In this document: positions 1 through 8,005 of the stretch, piece by piece
Position numbering within the stretch: the first letter of the stretch is position 1
Layout of the letters: every line of letters starts with the position of its first letter
NCBI GenBank assembly: GCA_024643255.1
Contig: JAHENF010000012.1
Span: 20,078-84,077, forward strand
From: Ilumatobacteraceae bacterium
Lineage (GTDB): Bacteria > Actinomycetota > Acidimicrobiia > Acidimicrobiales > Ilumatobacteraceae
Length of the DNA stretch: 64,000 nt
Direction of reading: 5' to 3'
Position numbers and translations under genes: made by a program
Notes under the pieces: model-generated
Told to the model about the DNA's origin: nothing
What the model saw: only the letters and a program-made list of their open reading frames with translations
Databases searched by the model: none

Positions 1-321
1 CGGGAACTCACCGGCCTCGAACGCGACGACCTCGCATCGCTGCTGTCGCGCGGCATGGCCTTCACTGCGATGGCCCAGCGGCAGGGACCGATCGCGTCGA
101 CGGCCGCATCGCTGATGAAGCTCGGCATCACCGAGATGATGTTCGACGTCGCCATGCTCCGTGGCGACCTGGGAGGCGCCGACGCGATGCTCCAGGGCGC
201 CGACTCGACCGGGATGCTCGCCGCGCCGGGCGGCCGGATCGCGGGCGGCACGAGCCAGGTCCAGCGCAACATCATCGGAGAACGCCTCCTCGGCCTCCCC
301 CGCGAACCCAAGCCGACATGA
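1..321 (+). CDS. Acyl-CoA dehydrogenase, C-terminal part (cut by window edge)
   Basis: The reading frame is open from base 1, so the N-terminal part lies outside the window. The 106 visible residues are the C-terminal helical domain of an acyl-CoA dehydrogenase, which oxidises acyl-CoA to enoyl-CoA using FAD. The ending [17 protein letters not shown] is the hallmark C-terminal motif, in which G-G-T/S-x-x-Q-x-x-I binds the FAD of the partner subunit. Substrate specificity cannot be read from this fragment. A perfect palindrome begins at the stop codon. Family assignment is secure; the substrate is unknown. Confidence 0.9.
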   Translation, partial: RELTGLERDDLASLLSRGMAFTAMAQRQGPIASTAASLMKLGITEMMFDVAMLRGDLGGADAMLQGADSTGMLAAPGGRIAGGTSQVQRNIIGERLLGLPREPKPT

Positions 322-362
322 ATCTGGTTACGGAGGTGCCGGGCACCTCCGTAACCAGATTC
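320..362. repeat. Perfect 21-bp inverted repeat centred on GGTGCC-g-GGCACC
   Basis: Two 21-base arms (320-340 and 342-362) are exact reverse complements around a single central base at 341. The inner part reads GTTACGGAGGTGCC then GGCACCTCCGTAAC. It begins in the stop codon of the acyl-CoA dehydrogenase and could act as its terminator, but there is no T run. The same core recurs at 10057-10087 and 27830-27858, so it belongs to a dispersed palindrome family rather than being only a terminator. Confidence 0.85.
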
Positions 363-405
363 GCCGGAGTTCGACCGGCACCAGCATGATGGGCGGGTGC
401 GAGTC

Positions 406-1236
406 ATGTCGTCGGACCAGGTCAGCGTTGCGATCCACGAGTTCGGCGGCACCGGGCGACCCTTGCTGCTCTCGCACGCCACCGGGTTCCACGGCTACTG
501 CTACCTCCCGATCGCCGACCGGCTCGCCGACCGATTCACCTCGTATGCCGTCGACTACCGGGGCCATGGCGACACCGCTCGCCCGGACGACTGGCATGTC
601 GAGTGGGAGCGGTACGGCGACGACGCGCTCGCCGCCGCCCGCGCAGTGGCGCCCGACGGTGGCCTGATCGGATTCGGACACTCGATGGGCGGCGCCTGCC
701 TGCTGATGGCCGCCCATCGCGATCCAGGTCTGTTCGACCTGATCGTGACGTTCGAGCCGATCGTCTTCCCTCCCCGCGAGATCGACCCTCACGACGGCCA
801 CGAGAACGACGGCCCCTCCCTGTCGATCGGGGCACGCAAGCGCCGAGCGACATTCGACTCGTTCGATCGGGCGATCGAGAACTACTCGTCGAAGCCCCCG
901 ATGATGGCGTTCGACCCCGACGTACTGCGGCTGTACGTCGCCCATGGCTTCCGTCCGTCGCCCGAAGGGGTGCGGCTGAAGTGCGACCCCGAACACGAAG
1001 CCCGCACGTTCGACACCGGCGGCTCGCACACCACCTGGGCCCACCTGCCGGCGATCCAGACGCCGGTGATCGTCGCAGCCGGCGACGTGAGCGAATTCGG
1101 CCCGTCGGCGATCGCCGGAGAGATCGCCGAGGCGCTCCCCCACGCCACCTACGTGCAGCGCGACGAATGGAACCACTTCACGCCGTTCATCGACCCTGTG
1201 GCGATGGCCACGCTGATCACCGACGCCGTCGGCTGA
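406..1236 (+). CDS. Alpha/beta hydrolase
   Basis: A 276-residue alpha/beta-hydrolase-fold protein. The nucleophile elbow GHSMGG puts the catalytic Ser near residue 93. The likely acid is in AAGDVSEFG and the likely base is the His in WNHFTPF near the C-terminus. An HATGFHG segment near residue 24 would form the oxyanion hole. I chose ATG 406 because GGGCGGG lies about 8 bases upstream; a GTG at 397 in frame is the alternative. It has no signal peptide and is presumably cytoplasmic. The substrate cannot be deduced; esterase, lipase or epoxide-hydrolase-like roles are all possible. Confidence 0.85.
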   Translation: MSSDQVSVAIHEFGGTGRPLLLSHATGFHGYCYLPIADRLADRFTSYAVDYRGHGDTARPDDWHVEWERYGDDALAAARAVAPDGGLIGFGHSMGGACLLMAAHRDPGLFDLIVTFEPIVFPPREIDPHDGHENDGPSLSIGARKRRATFDSFDRAIENYSSKPPMMAFDPDVLRLYVAHGFRPSPEGVRLKCDPEHEARTFDTGGSHTTWAHLPAIQTPVIVAAGDVSEFGPSAIAGEIAEALPHATYVQRDEWNHFTPFIDPVAMATLITDAVG

Positions 1237-1280
1237 ACCGGGCGCACGGCCGCCCCACTCTGTGACACCCCCGCCCTACG

Positions 1281-2153
1281 ATGCCTGTCATGACTGACAC
1301 CGCCGCTGCCGCACCCACGTTTCCGGTGCCGACGTCGTTGTCGCCGTCTCGGGTGTCGTCGTTCACGTCGTGCCCCATGCAGTTCCGGTTCTCCAGCATC
1401 GAGAAGCTGCCCGAGGCTCCAGGGCCGGCCACCACGCGCGGGAGCATCGTGCACCGTGCGCTCGAACTGCTCTTCGTCCGCCCGACGACCGACCGGACCC
1501 CCGAGGCGCTGGCCGCCGACATGACCACTGCGCTCGCCGAGTACGCCACCGATCCCGACTATCTGGGCCTGCGCCTCGATGCCGACGGGGCCGCGAAGTT
1601 CGAGCGTGAGTGCCACGCGCTCATCGACAAGTACTTCGCGATGGAGGATCCGACCACGGTGCGTGAGATCGGGCTCGAACTGTGGATGGAGGCCGAAGTC
1701 GGAGCGCTCACGCTGCGCGGCATCATCGACCGACTCGAACTGGACGACGACGGTGAGTTGGTCGTCACCGACTACAAGACCGGTCGTGCCCCGTCGGGCA
1801 ACTACGAACAGAAGAGCCTGGCAGGGGTGCACTTCTACTCGTTCCTGTGCGAGGCCGTGTTCGGCAAGCGGCCTGCCAAGATCCGACTGATGTACCTGAG
1901 TTCGGGCGAGACCATCGAAACGGTGCCGTCAGCGCAGTCGGTGAAGTTCATCACCACGCGGACCACTGCCGTCTGGTCAGCGGTCGAGCGAGCGTGCACC
2001 ACAGGCGACTTCCGCCCCCGACAGAGCAAACTGTGCGACTACTGCTCGTTCCAGCAGTGGTGCCCTGCATTCGGCGGCGATCCGTCGCGCGCTGCGACCG
2101 AAGCGGTCGCCGCACACGAGGCACTGCTCGCACAGCCCACGGGTGCGCCATGA
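1281..2153 (+). CDS. RecB-family PD-(D/E)XK nuclease with Cys cluster
   Basis: 290 residues. The N-terminal SPSRVSSFTSCP segment, the GSIVHRALE helix, and the GIIDRLEL...LVVTDYKTG core (D, then D-x-K) form the PD-(D/E)XK catalytic site of RecB/Cas4-type exonucleases. Cysteines 31, 252, 255 and 261 are spaced as in AddB and Cas4, where they bind a [4Fe-4S] cluster that holds the nuclease fold together. There is no helicase domain and no cas gene nearby, so this is the stand-alone actinobacterial RecB-like type, probably acting in DNA repair. Its stop overlaps the start of the PAP2 gene (ATGA), so the two are translationally coupled. The nuclease family is confident; the precise job is unknown. 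Confidence 0.85.
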   Translation: MPVMTDTAAAAPTFPVPTSLSPSRVSSFTSCPMQFRFSSIEKLPEAPGPATTRGSIVHRALELLFVRPTTDRTPEALAADMTTALAEYATDPDYLGLRLDADGAAKFERECHALIDKYFAMEDPTTVREIGLELWMEAEVGALTLRGIIDRLELDDDGELVVTDYKTGRAPSGNYEQKSLAGVHFYSFLCEAVFGKRPAKIRLMYLSSGETIETVPSAQSVKFITTRTTAVWSAVERACTTGDFRPRQSKLCDYCSFQQWCPAFGGDPSRAATEAVAAHEALLAQPTGAP

Positions 2154-2746
2154 GCGACCAAGCGGCGCCGATCGATCCCGAGACCTCGAGGTTCGTGCCC
2201 GGCGAGGGGCACCTCGGCCCGCAGGTCGACGCGTTCGATCGCCGCGTCGACGAACTGCTCGAACACCTCCGCGGCCACCCCTTGGCCGACTTCGTCTTCA
2301 CCAACACCACCCATGTCGCCGACTTCAGCATGATCTGGCACGGCATCGGGATCGTGCGCGGCATCACGAAGGGCCGGCCCGACCAAGTGGTCGTGCTCGC
2401 GGCACTGCTGGGCGCCGAGAGCGTCATCGTGAACCAGGGAGTCAAGCGGCTGTTCCGACGCGAACGTCCGACGACGAGCGGAGACGACCGACTCCAGGTG
2501 AGACGCCCGTCGACCTCGTCGTTTCCGTCCGGCCATGCCAGCTCGGCGGTGTTCGCGGCGATGGTCCTGGCGGCATGGGACGGCCCCTGGCTGACGACGC
2601 TGTGGTTCAAGATCGCCGTCGTGGTCGGGATCAGCCGGGCCTACGTCCGGATCCACCACGGCTCCGACGTCGTCGGCGGAGCGATCGTCGGAGCCCTGCT
2701 CGGGTTGATCGGCCAGCGCATCGCCAGGCGCCTCGCACCGGCCTGA
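2150..2746 (+). CDS. PAP2-superfamily phosphatase
   Basis: A 198-residue membrane-associated phosphatase carrying all three PAP2 motifs: KRLFRRERP (K-x6-RP), PSGHASS (PSGH) and SRAYVRIHHGSDVVGG (SR-x5-H-x3-D). Hydrophobic helices lie around residues 80-95, 130-145 and 155-190. Family members remove phosphate from lipid phosphates such as undecaprenyl diphosphate or phosphatidate. ATG 2150 overlaps the nuclease stop by 4 bases, which fixes the start and implies one transcript. The actual lipid substrate is not evident. Confidence 0.85.
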   Translation: MSDQAAPIDPETSRFVPGEGHLGPQVDAFDRRVDELLEHLRGHPLADFVFTNTTHVADFSMIWHGIGIVRGITKGRPDQVVVLAALLGAESVIVNQGVKRLFRRERPTTSGDDRLQVRRPSTSSFPSGHASSAVFAAMVLAAWDGPWLTTLWFKIAVVVGISRAYVRIHHGSDVVGGAIVGALLGLIGQRIARRLAPA

Positions 2747-2814
2747 CCGGCGATCTGCTGTCGCCCATCGTGGCGTCGACCGGCGCGTCAACGATCAGTG
2801 GTCACCGTCGGCGT

Positions 2815-3024
2815 TCAGAGCGCGTCGGTGGTGACCGGCTCGACCGTTTCGATCAGGCGGGTCGGCTCGGCCGTGAGCAACGTGCGCACGTCGAGCAGTA
2901 GATCGGCAACCTCACCCGTCGACACGAGTTCGCGTTGCATCATTCGGGCGAGGGCGCCGTCGATGACGCTCAGTGCCTCGGTGATCACGGCCTCGTTGCT
3001 GGAGTCGATGCGCTCATCAGTCAT
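2815..3024 (-). CDS. Small hypothetical protein (69 aa)
   Basis: A short acidic protein beginning MTDERIDSSNEAV, predicted to be mostly helical (ALSVIDGALARMMQRELV and VADLLLDVRTLL). An in-frame extension to 3105 exists, but its residues look like translated leader, so ATG 3024 is preferred. No domain is recognised. It stands alone on the minus strand between a plus-strand operon and a plus-strand dehydrogenase. Codon use with G/C third positions supports coding. Confidence 0.5.
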   Translation of the reverse strand: MTDERIDSSNEAVITEALSVIDGALARMMQRELVSTGEVADLLLDVRTLLTAEPTRLIETVEPVTTDAL

Positions 3025-3162
3025 TAGCTGACACGGTACCCGTGTCTCGCCCGTCGCGCGCGCACCTACGGATCGATTGCGCAACCTGTCACACAATGTT
3101 GACACTGCCGCAGCATGCGACGGGTCCGATGCGACCTCGACGGATCAACCTACGATGCACCC

Positions 3163-3945
3163 ATGGAGTTCGCTGGTCGAAACGTCGTGGTCACCGGAGC
3201 CGGCCGAGGCATCGGCGAAGCGCTCGCCCGGGAGTTCCATGCGCGCGGTGCGACCGTGGTCGTCGCCGACCTGGTCGGGGCAGACGACGTGGCTGCCTCG
3301 CTCGAGCGGGCCACGGCGATCACCGCCGACGTCAGTACCGAAGCCGGGAACAAGGCGCTCGTCGAGGCGGCCCGCGACAGCCTCGGATCGATCGACCTCT
3401 TCTTCTGCAACGCCGGTGTGGGCACGGGTCGAGGCGTCGTCGAGACCCCGGAGGCCGACTGGGACCTGGCGTTCGCGGTCAACGTCCACGCCCACCGATG
3501 GGCGGCGAAGTACCTCCTCCCCGACTGGCTCGACCGTGGGGAGGGCTACTTCTGCTCGACCGCCTCTGCGGCCGGGTTGCTCCTGCAGATCGGCTCGGGT
3601 CCGTACACGCTGACCAAGCGGGCCGCGGTCGCATTCGCGGAGTACATGGCCGTGACCTACGGCGACGCAGGCATCAAGGTGACGTGCCTGTGCCCGCAGG
3701 GCGTCAACACCCAGATGCTGCACGCCGGCGACGACGCACTGTCGGGCAGCAACGTGGTCAAGGCGGCCGGCGTGGTGCTGGAGCCGGCCGACGTCGCGCG
3801 TGAGGTCGCCGACGCGATCGAGGCCGAGCGGTTCTTCGTCCTTCCGCACCCCGAGGTCGCCGACTACATGGCGCTCAAGGCGACCGATCCGGAGCGATGG
3901 CTCGGCGGGATGCGCAAGCTCCAGCGACGGACCATCGGCTCCTGA
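3163..3945 (+). CDS. Short-chain dehydrogenase/reductase
   Basis: 260 residues with a Rossmann TGAGRGIG cofactor motif at the N-terminus, NAGVG, and the catalytic S...YTLTK in the segment FCSTASAAG-GPYTLTKRA, i.e. a classical SDR. Asp in VVADL after the second strand favours NAD(H) over NADP(H), which is inference. ATG 3163 is used because the Rossmann fold starts within ten residues; the frame is open back to 3115. It probably oxidises or reduces a lipid or alcohol substrate that cannot be named. The small gene at 3963 follows 17 bases after its stop and may be co-transcribed. Confidence 0.88.
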   Translation: MEFAGRNVVVTGAGRGIGEALAREFHARGATVVVADLVGADDVAASLERATAITADVSTEAGNKALVEAARDSLGSIDLFFCNAGVGTGRGVVETPEADWDLAFAVNVHAHRWAAKYLLPDWLDRGEGYFCSTASAAGLLLQIGSGPYTLTKRAAVAFAEYMAVTYGDAGIKVTCLCPQGVNTQMLHAGDDALSGSNVVKAAGVVLEPADVAREVADAIEAERFFVLPHPEVADYMALKATDPERWLGGMRKLQRRTIGS

Positions 3946-3962
3946 TCGGACCGGGAGCCGTC

Positions 3963-4238
3963 ATGCACCGCTCGCCCGCGTCGCTCGCCCGCCTCGGGCT
4001 GCGGATGGGGGAACCGATCCGCTTCCGGCGCCACGACAAGGGACGGTGGATCGTCGGCCGGGTCGCCGGCATCGAGCGCGACGGCAGCATCACGTTGCGC
4101 GATCCCGACGGATCGGCGCGCTCGTTGCGCGCCGAGCGGGTCGAGATCCGCCGGCCGGGGTCCCGCGGCCGGCTTCGCTGGTGTGTCGTCAGCGACGTGG
4201 CAGTCACGTGGGAGCAGCTGGAGATGTTCGCCGACTGA
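3963..4238 (+). CDS. Small hypothetical protein with C-terminal clamp-like peptide
   Basis: A 91-residue basic protein. The middle (PIRFRRHDKGRWIVGRV...GSITLRDPDG) reads as a small beta-barrel of SH3 or Tudor type. The C-terminus ends WEQLEMFAD, resembling the QLxLF peptide with which DNA polymerases and repair proteins bind the beta sliding clamp. Start ATG 3963 has GGGAG seven bases upstream. It follows an SDR gene, which gives no functional hint. No named family is recognised; a DNA-associated role is inference from the tail alone. Confidence 0.65.
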   Translation: MHRSPASLARLGLRMGEPIRFRRHDKGRWIVGRVAGIERDGSITLRDPDGSARSLRAERVEIRRPGSRGRLRWCVVSDVAVTWEQLEMFAD

Positions 4239-4286
4239 TGTCGTCGACGACGAGCGCGTCCTCGGATGGACGCTCGCCGAGTCGGC

Positions 4287-4979
4287 TCAGGCAGGCCGGG
4301 CGGTGAGGCGGAGGCCACGTTCGGTGCGCTCGACCTCCATCGCGAACCCGAAGGCATCGACCACGGCCGCGAGTTCGATGTCGGCCGGATCGCAGTGCTG
4401 CGGTCCGAGCGCGAGGGTCTTTGCCGCTTCGTCCGTCGCGAGCAGGGCTGCAGCGGTTGACTCGGCCTCCAACGGTTCGCCCGACCGGGCACGCTCGATC
4501 AGGCGTGCCGTCATCTCGTCGTCGTCGCCACCGACGCCGGGTCGATCCTCGAATCGCCCGGTGATCACGTAGGTCGGCTCACCCAGCCCGGCGGCGGCGA
4601 CGGCTCGGGCCGTCGCTGACGCGCACGCCAGACTCGCCGCCCACAGACGCCCCGCATCCTGTGCGGCGACGACTCCTCTGGTACCAGCCGAGGTCCGCTG
4701 GACGAGTGTGCGGCCGTCGAGGTCCGCCGCACGCACCATCGCAGGCGAGTTCGGAAAATCGAACCCGTCCGGTCGAAGACCCCGATTCTCGCCGAGTGCC
4801 AGCGTCCCGGGGTGAGCGAGCTTGAAGGCGAGCGCCTCGTCGACGTCGCCGACGAGGTAGATCTCTCTCGCACCGGCTCCGAACGCGTACGCCGCTGTGG
4901 TGAAGGCCCGGATCACGTCGACCACCACGACTGCTCCGCCGACGCCGTCGAGTTCCCATCGGGCGAGGTGCCGAGCCAT
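4287..4979 (-). CDS. comB: 2-phosphosulfolactate phosphatase-like protein (ComB family)
   Basis: 230 residues matching the ComB family: VVVVDVIRAFTTAAYAF at the N-terminus (metal-binding Asp and Arg), LGENRGLRPDGFDFPNSP, and LVQRTSAGTRG in the middle. ComB hydrolyses 2-phosphosulfolactate to sulfolactate and phosphate in coenzyme M synthesis of archaea; bacterial members are common but their substrate is often unproven. ATG 4979 overlaps the stop of the upstream SDR (ATGA), so the two are coupled. With the TauD-type dioxygenase before the SDR, the trio hints at organosulfur metabolism, which is inference. Confidence 0.8.
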   Translation of the reverse strand: MARHLARWELDGVGGAVVVVDVIRAFTTAAYAFGAGAREIYLVGDVDEALAFKLAHPGTLALGENRGLRPDGFDFPNSPAMVRAADLDGRTLVQRTSAGTRGVVAAQDAGRLWAASLACASATARAVAAAGLGEPTYVITGRFEDRPGVGGDDDEMTARLIERARSGEPLEAESTAAALLATDEAAKTLALGPQHCDPADIELAAVVDAFGFAMEVERTERGLRLTARPA

Positions 4980-5725
4980 CAGCGTCCACCGGCACAGTCG
5001 ACGACCGTCGCGGTGATGTAGGACGCATCGTCGGATGCCAGCCACAGAATCGTGCGTGCGACCTCGAGCGGGTCGCCGCCGCGCCGCATCGGCACCGAGG
5101 GCGCCAGCCGCTCGACACGGCCGGGTTCGCCACCGCTGGCGTGGATGTCCGTGTGGATCACCCCTGGTCGGACGGCATTGACCCGGATGCCTTCGCTCGC
5201 GACCTCCTTTCCGAGCCCGATGGTCAGCGTGTCGATCGCCGCCTTGCTCGCCGCGTAATCGACGTACTCGCCGGGGCTACCGAGGTAGCTCGCCGCCGAC
5301 GACACGTTGACGATCGCACCACCCGACCCGCCATGGCGGGTCGACATGCGCCTCACCGCCTCGCGAGCACACAGGAACGCGCCGATCACGTTCACGTCGA
5401 GCAGTTCGCGCCAACGATCGACCCTCATCTCGTCGAAGCGCATCTGCCGGTGGAGGATGCCGGCGTTGTTGACGAGCACATCCACAGCCCCCAGCTCATC
5501 GGTCACCGTGTCGAACAGCGCGAGCACCGCGGCTTCATCGGCCACGTCGGCGCACACGGCGACGGCCCGCACTCCGAGCACGCGGCACGCGGCGACGACC
5601 GCCTGCGCGGCATCGGTGTCACGTGTGTAGTTGATCGCGACGTCGTCGCCTCGCTCCGCCGCCAGCCGGGCGGTCGCGGCACCGATCCCCCGGCTCGCGC
5701 CGGTGATCAGCACGACCCTCCCCAT
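4979..5725 (-). CDS. SDR-family oxidoreductase, FabG-like
   Basis: 248 residues. It has TGASRGIG at residues 8-15, NNAGI near residue 87, the catalytic triad in NVSSAAS...YVDYAASKAA (Ser, Tyr, Lys), and a PG-VIHTDIHA loop after the active site. The closest well-known relatives are YgfF/FabG-type NAD(P)-dependent dehydrogenases. It lies three bases downstream of the dioxygenase gene and overlaps the ComB gene by 4 bases, forming a tight three-gene minus-strand operon. The substrate is unknown. Confidence 0.88.
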   Translation of the reverse strand: MGRVVLITGASRGIGAATARLAAERGDDVAINYTRDTDAAQAVVAACRVLGVRAVAVCADVADEAAVLALFDTVTDELGAVDVLVNNAGILHRQMRFDEMRVDRWRELLDVNVIGAFLCAREAVRRMSTRHGGSGGAIVNVSSAASYLGSPGEYVDYAASKAAIDTLTIGLGKEVASEGIRVNAVRPGVIHTDIHASGGEPGRVERLAPSVPMRRGGDPLEVARTILWLASDDASYITATVVDCAGGR

Positions 5726-5728
5726 CGG

Positions 5729-6733
5729 TCAGAACGACGGGCGGACGCCGATGATGCTGGCTCGCTCCATCACGCGGATGTCAGGCCAGTAGTCGCTCGA
5801 CGCATAGTGCTGGACCGCCAGGTTGTCCCACATCGCGATCGAGTTCGGATGCCAGTGCAGCCGGCAGTGGTACTCGAGCGTGTTGGCCTGGGCGAACAGG
5901 GTGACCAGGAGTGCGTCGGACTCGGCGGGGTCGAGCCCGACGATTCGGGTCGTGAAGAACCGGTTGACGTACAGCAGCGGTCGGCCCGAGACCGGGTGGT
6001 GGATCACCACCGGATGCTCGACCACCGGATACTTCTCCCGCATCGCGTCGGCATCGGCGCCCGCGATCGTGTGGCCGAACGCCTGCATGTAGTCGTGCTC
6101 GGCCACGAGGCCCTCGATGCGATCCTTCATCTCGTCGGACAGGCCCTCGTACGCGGCGTTCATGTCGCAGAACAGCGTGTCACCACCGGTCTCGGGCACC
6201 TCGATCGCGCGGAGGATCGCACCCTTCGACGGCACCTCACGCCACGTGACGTCATGATGCCAACCGTTCTCGTAACCGCCGGTGTCGGCATCCTTGGCGA
6301 AGCGGACGAGCTCGGGGCGGTCGTCGTTGTTGCGCAGGAACGGATGCACTTCGAGTTCGCCGAAGCGCCGGGCGAAGTCGATGTGCTGCTCGGGGGTGAG
6401 TTCCTGGTCGCGGAAGAACAACACCTTGTAGTCGACCCACGCGCGTCGCAGTTCGTCGAGCACCTCGTCGGCGAGCGGCTTCGACAGGTCGACTCCCTTG
6501 ACGATTCCGCCGAGTGTGGCGCCGACCTGACGCACTTCGAAGTGCTCCCACTCCAGCGCGGTCAGCCGGATGCGCTCGGCTGCGAGGTGGGCGACCGGAC
6601 CGATGACCGCCTTGTCGGGGCCGAAGGTCAGCTTGCGAGCGTTGAACTCACCGATGTCACCCGACGGCTCGATCCCCTCCAGCTTGGCGATCGCCGAGTT
6701 CGTGGACTCCAGGTCGTCGTCGGTGATGGTCAT
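5729..6733 (-). CDS. TauD/TfdA-family Fe(II)/2-oxoglutarate dioxygenase
   Basis: 334 residues, the usual size for the family. The facial triad is visible: H-x-D in NGWHHDVTWREVPS and the distal His in the C-terminal part, followed by the 2-oxoglutarate-binding Arg in DIRVMERASI. TauD-like enzymes hydroxylate sulfonates, aryloxyacetates and other carboxylates or sulfonates. ATG 6733 was chosen for its GGAGAGGACGAG leader; upstream in-frame sequence to 6856 is low-quality. It heads an operon with an SDR and a ComB-like phosphatase. The sulfonate link is plausible but not shown. Confidence 0.85.
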   Translation of the reverse strand: MTITDDDLESTNSAIAKLEGIEPSGDIGEFNARKLTFGPDKAVIGPVAHLAAERIRLTALEWEHFEVRQVGATLGGIVKGVDLSKPLADEVLDELRRAWVDYKVLFFRDQELTPEQHIDFARRFGELEVHPFLRNNDDRPELVRFAKDADTGGYENGWHHDVTWREVPSKGAILRAIEVPETGGDTLFCDMNAAYEGLSDEMKDRIEGLVAEHDYMQAFGHTIAGADADAMREKYPVVEHPVVIHHPVSGRPLLYVNRFFTTRIVGLDPAESDALLVTLFAQANTLEYHCRLHWHPNSIAMWDNLAVQHYASSDYWPDIRVMERASIIGVRPSF

Positions 6734-6864
6734 CTCGTCCTCTCCAGTGCGACGCCGGTCGCCGCTGTTCTCAACGTACTGCCCGCGGACGCGGCGAGCA
6801 GCGGCCGACCGCGCAGCCACGCGACAGACCGTCACCCACGACCGGCCCTCCGACACGTCGACAC

Positions 6865-7935
6865 ATGACCACGCCTCGTACCGTCGTTGCGATGGGTGTA
6901 CGTCTCGACGAGTCCGACGAATACATGCACGAGCTCGGCCCCGAGCCGAACTTCAACGAGAGCATGTACATCAATTGCTTCGATCCGGTGCAGGGCGTCG
7001 GCGGGTGGTTCCGGATGGGTAACCGCGCCAACGAGGGCACCGCCGAGATGACCGTGTGCCTCTATCTTCCACCCGAGGTCGAAGGCGGCAACCGTCAGGT
7101 CGGCTTCATGTTCAAGCGGCCGGCCATCGACAACAACGATGCCTTCGACGCTGCCGGGCTCACCTGGACCATGGTGAAGCCCTTCGAGGAGCTCCGCATC
7201 GACTACGTCGGCAAGGTCGTCGTGCTCGACGAGCCCGAGCAGATGGCCGACCCGAAGCAGGCCTTCACCGACAACCCGTATGCGGAGGCCGAGATCCACC
7301 TCACCTTCACGGGCCAGGGCCGCCCGAGCATGTTCGGTGGCGAACCCGATGAACCCCACGAGACGCCCGGCGAGGAGTTCGCCAAGGGCCATTACGAACA
7401 GCTCGTCGTGGCGACGGGCACGATGCGCGTCGGTGAGCGCGAGTGGCAGGTCGACGGTTTCGGTCTCCGCGACCACTCATGGGGCCCTCGGTACTGGCAG
7501 GCCCCCTGGTACTACCGGTGGTTGACGGTCAACGTCGACGAGAACTTCGGGTTCATGGCGAGTCGCGTCGCCAAGCGTGACGCCGACGGGACGCGAGGGG
7601 GATTCGTCTGGGAGAACGGTCGGATGCACCTGTGCGACGACGTGGAGATCAGCACCGAGACGCGGGGCACGGAGAGCTACCACGATCGCATCGAGGGTGT
7701 CATCCGGTCGAGCCGATCCGAGCGGGAATGGCGGTTCACCGGTGAAGCGCTGAGCTTGATCCCCCTGCGCAACCGTCGCCAGGCACCGGACGGTGACTGG
7801 TTGCAGACCCGCATCTCCGAGGCGTACACGAAGTGGACGATCCACTCGGGCGACTTCGCCGGCCGTGTCGGTTACGGGATGTCGGAATATCTCGACCAGA
7901 TCATCGGCGACCAGCCCGTCGGTCTCGCGGAGTAG
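6865..7935 (+). CDS. DUF7064/DUF7065-like lipocalin-type protein
   Basis: A 356-residue soluble protein with no signal peptide. The central motif GFGLRDHSWGPRYWQ and the N-terminal NESMYINCFDP are typical of the actinobacterial/proteobacterial proteins placed in DUF7064/7065, distantly related to the two-lipocalin AttH/CrtC/tocopherol-cyclase fold. Genes of this kind often sit near lipid or steroid catabolism genes. ATG 6865 is used; MGVRLDESD at 6892 is an alternative. It is divergent from the dioxygenase operon (131-base gap). Enzymatic function is unknown. Confidence 0.7.
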   Translation: MTTPRTVVAMGVRLDESDEYMHELGPEPNFNESMYINCFDPVQGVGGWFRMGNRANEGTAEMTVCLYLPPEVEGGNRQVGFMFKRPAIDNNDAFDAAGLTWTMVKPFEELRIDYVGKVVVLDEPEQMADPKQAFTDNPYAEAEIHLTFTGQGRPSMFGGEPDEPHETPGEEFAKGHYEQLVVATGTMRVGEREWQVDGFGLRDHSWGPRYWQAPWYYRWLTVNVDENFGFMASRVAKRDADGTRGGFVWENGRMHLCDDVEISTETRGTESYHDRIEGVIRSSRSEREWRFTGEALSLIPLRNRRQAPDGDWLQTRISEAYTKWTIHSGDFAGRVGYGMSEYLDQIIGDQPVGLAE

Positions 7936-8005
7936 CGCGAACGCTCGAGCGACCTCGAGCCGATCGGGACGTCGAAGGTGCGACGGCGAGCTACCGTCGG
8001 GCGCC

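Noticed and set aside
328..1176. A 282-residue minus-strand frame at the left end
   Set aside because: It covers the alpha/beta hydrolase gene in antisense; the plus-strand product has the GHSMGG elbow and an ordered catalytic triad.
1281..2153. Cas4 adaptation protein
   Set aside because: The Cys pattern and nuclease motifs fit, but no other cas gene or array is present and the partner gene is a PAP2 phosphatase, so the RecB-like label is safer.
2815..3105. Longer start (96 residues) for the small minus-strand gene
   Set aside because: The first 27 residues are Arg/Thr-rich leader-like sequence; ATG 3024 gives a compact acidic protein.
5141..6868. A 575-residue plus-strand open frame
   Set aside because: It is antisense to the SDR and TauD-type genes, which have clear motifs; GC-rich DNA leaves the opposite strand open.
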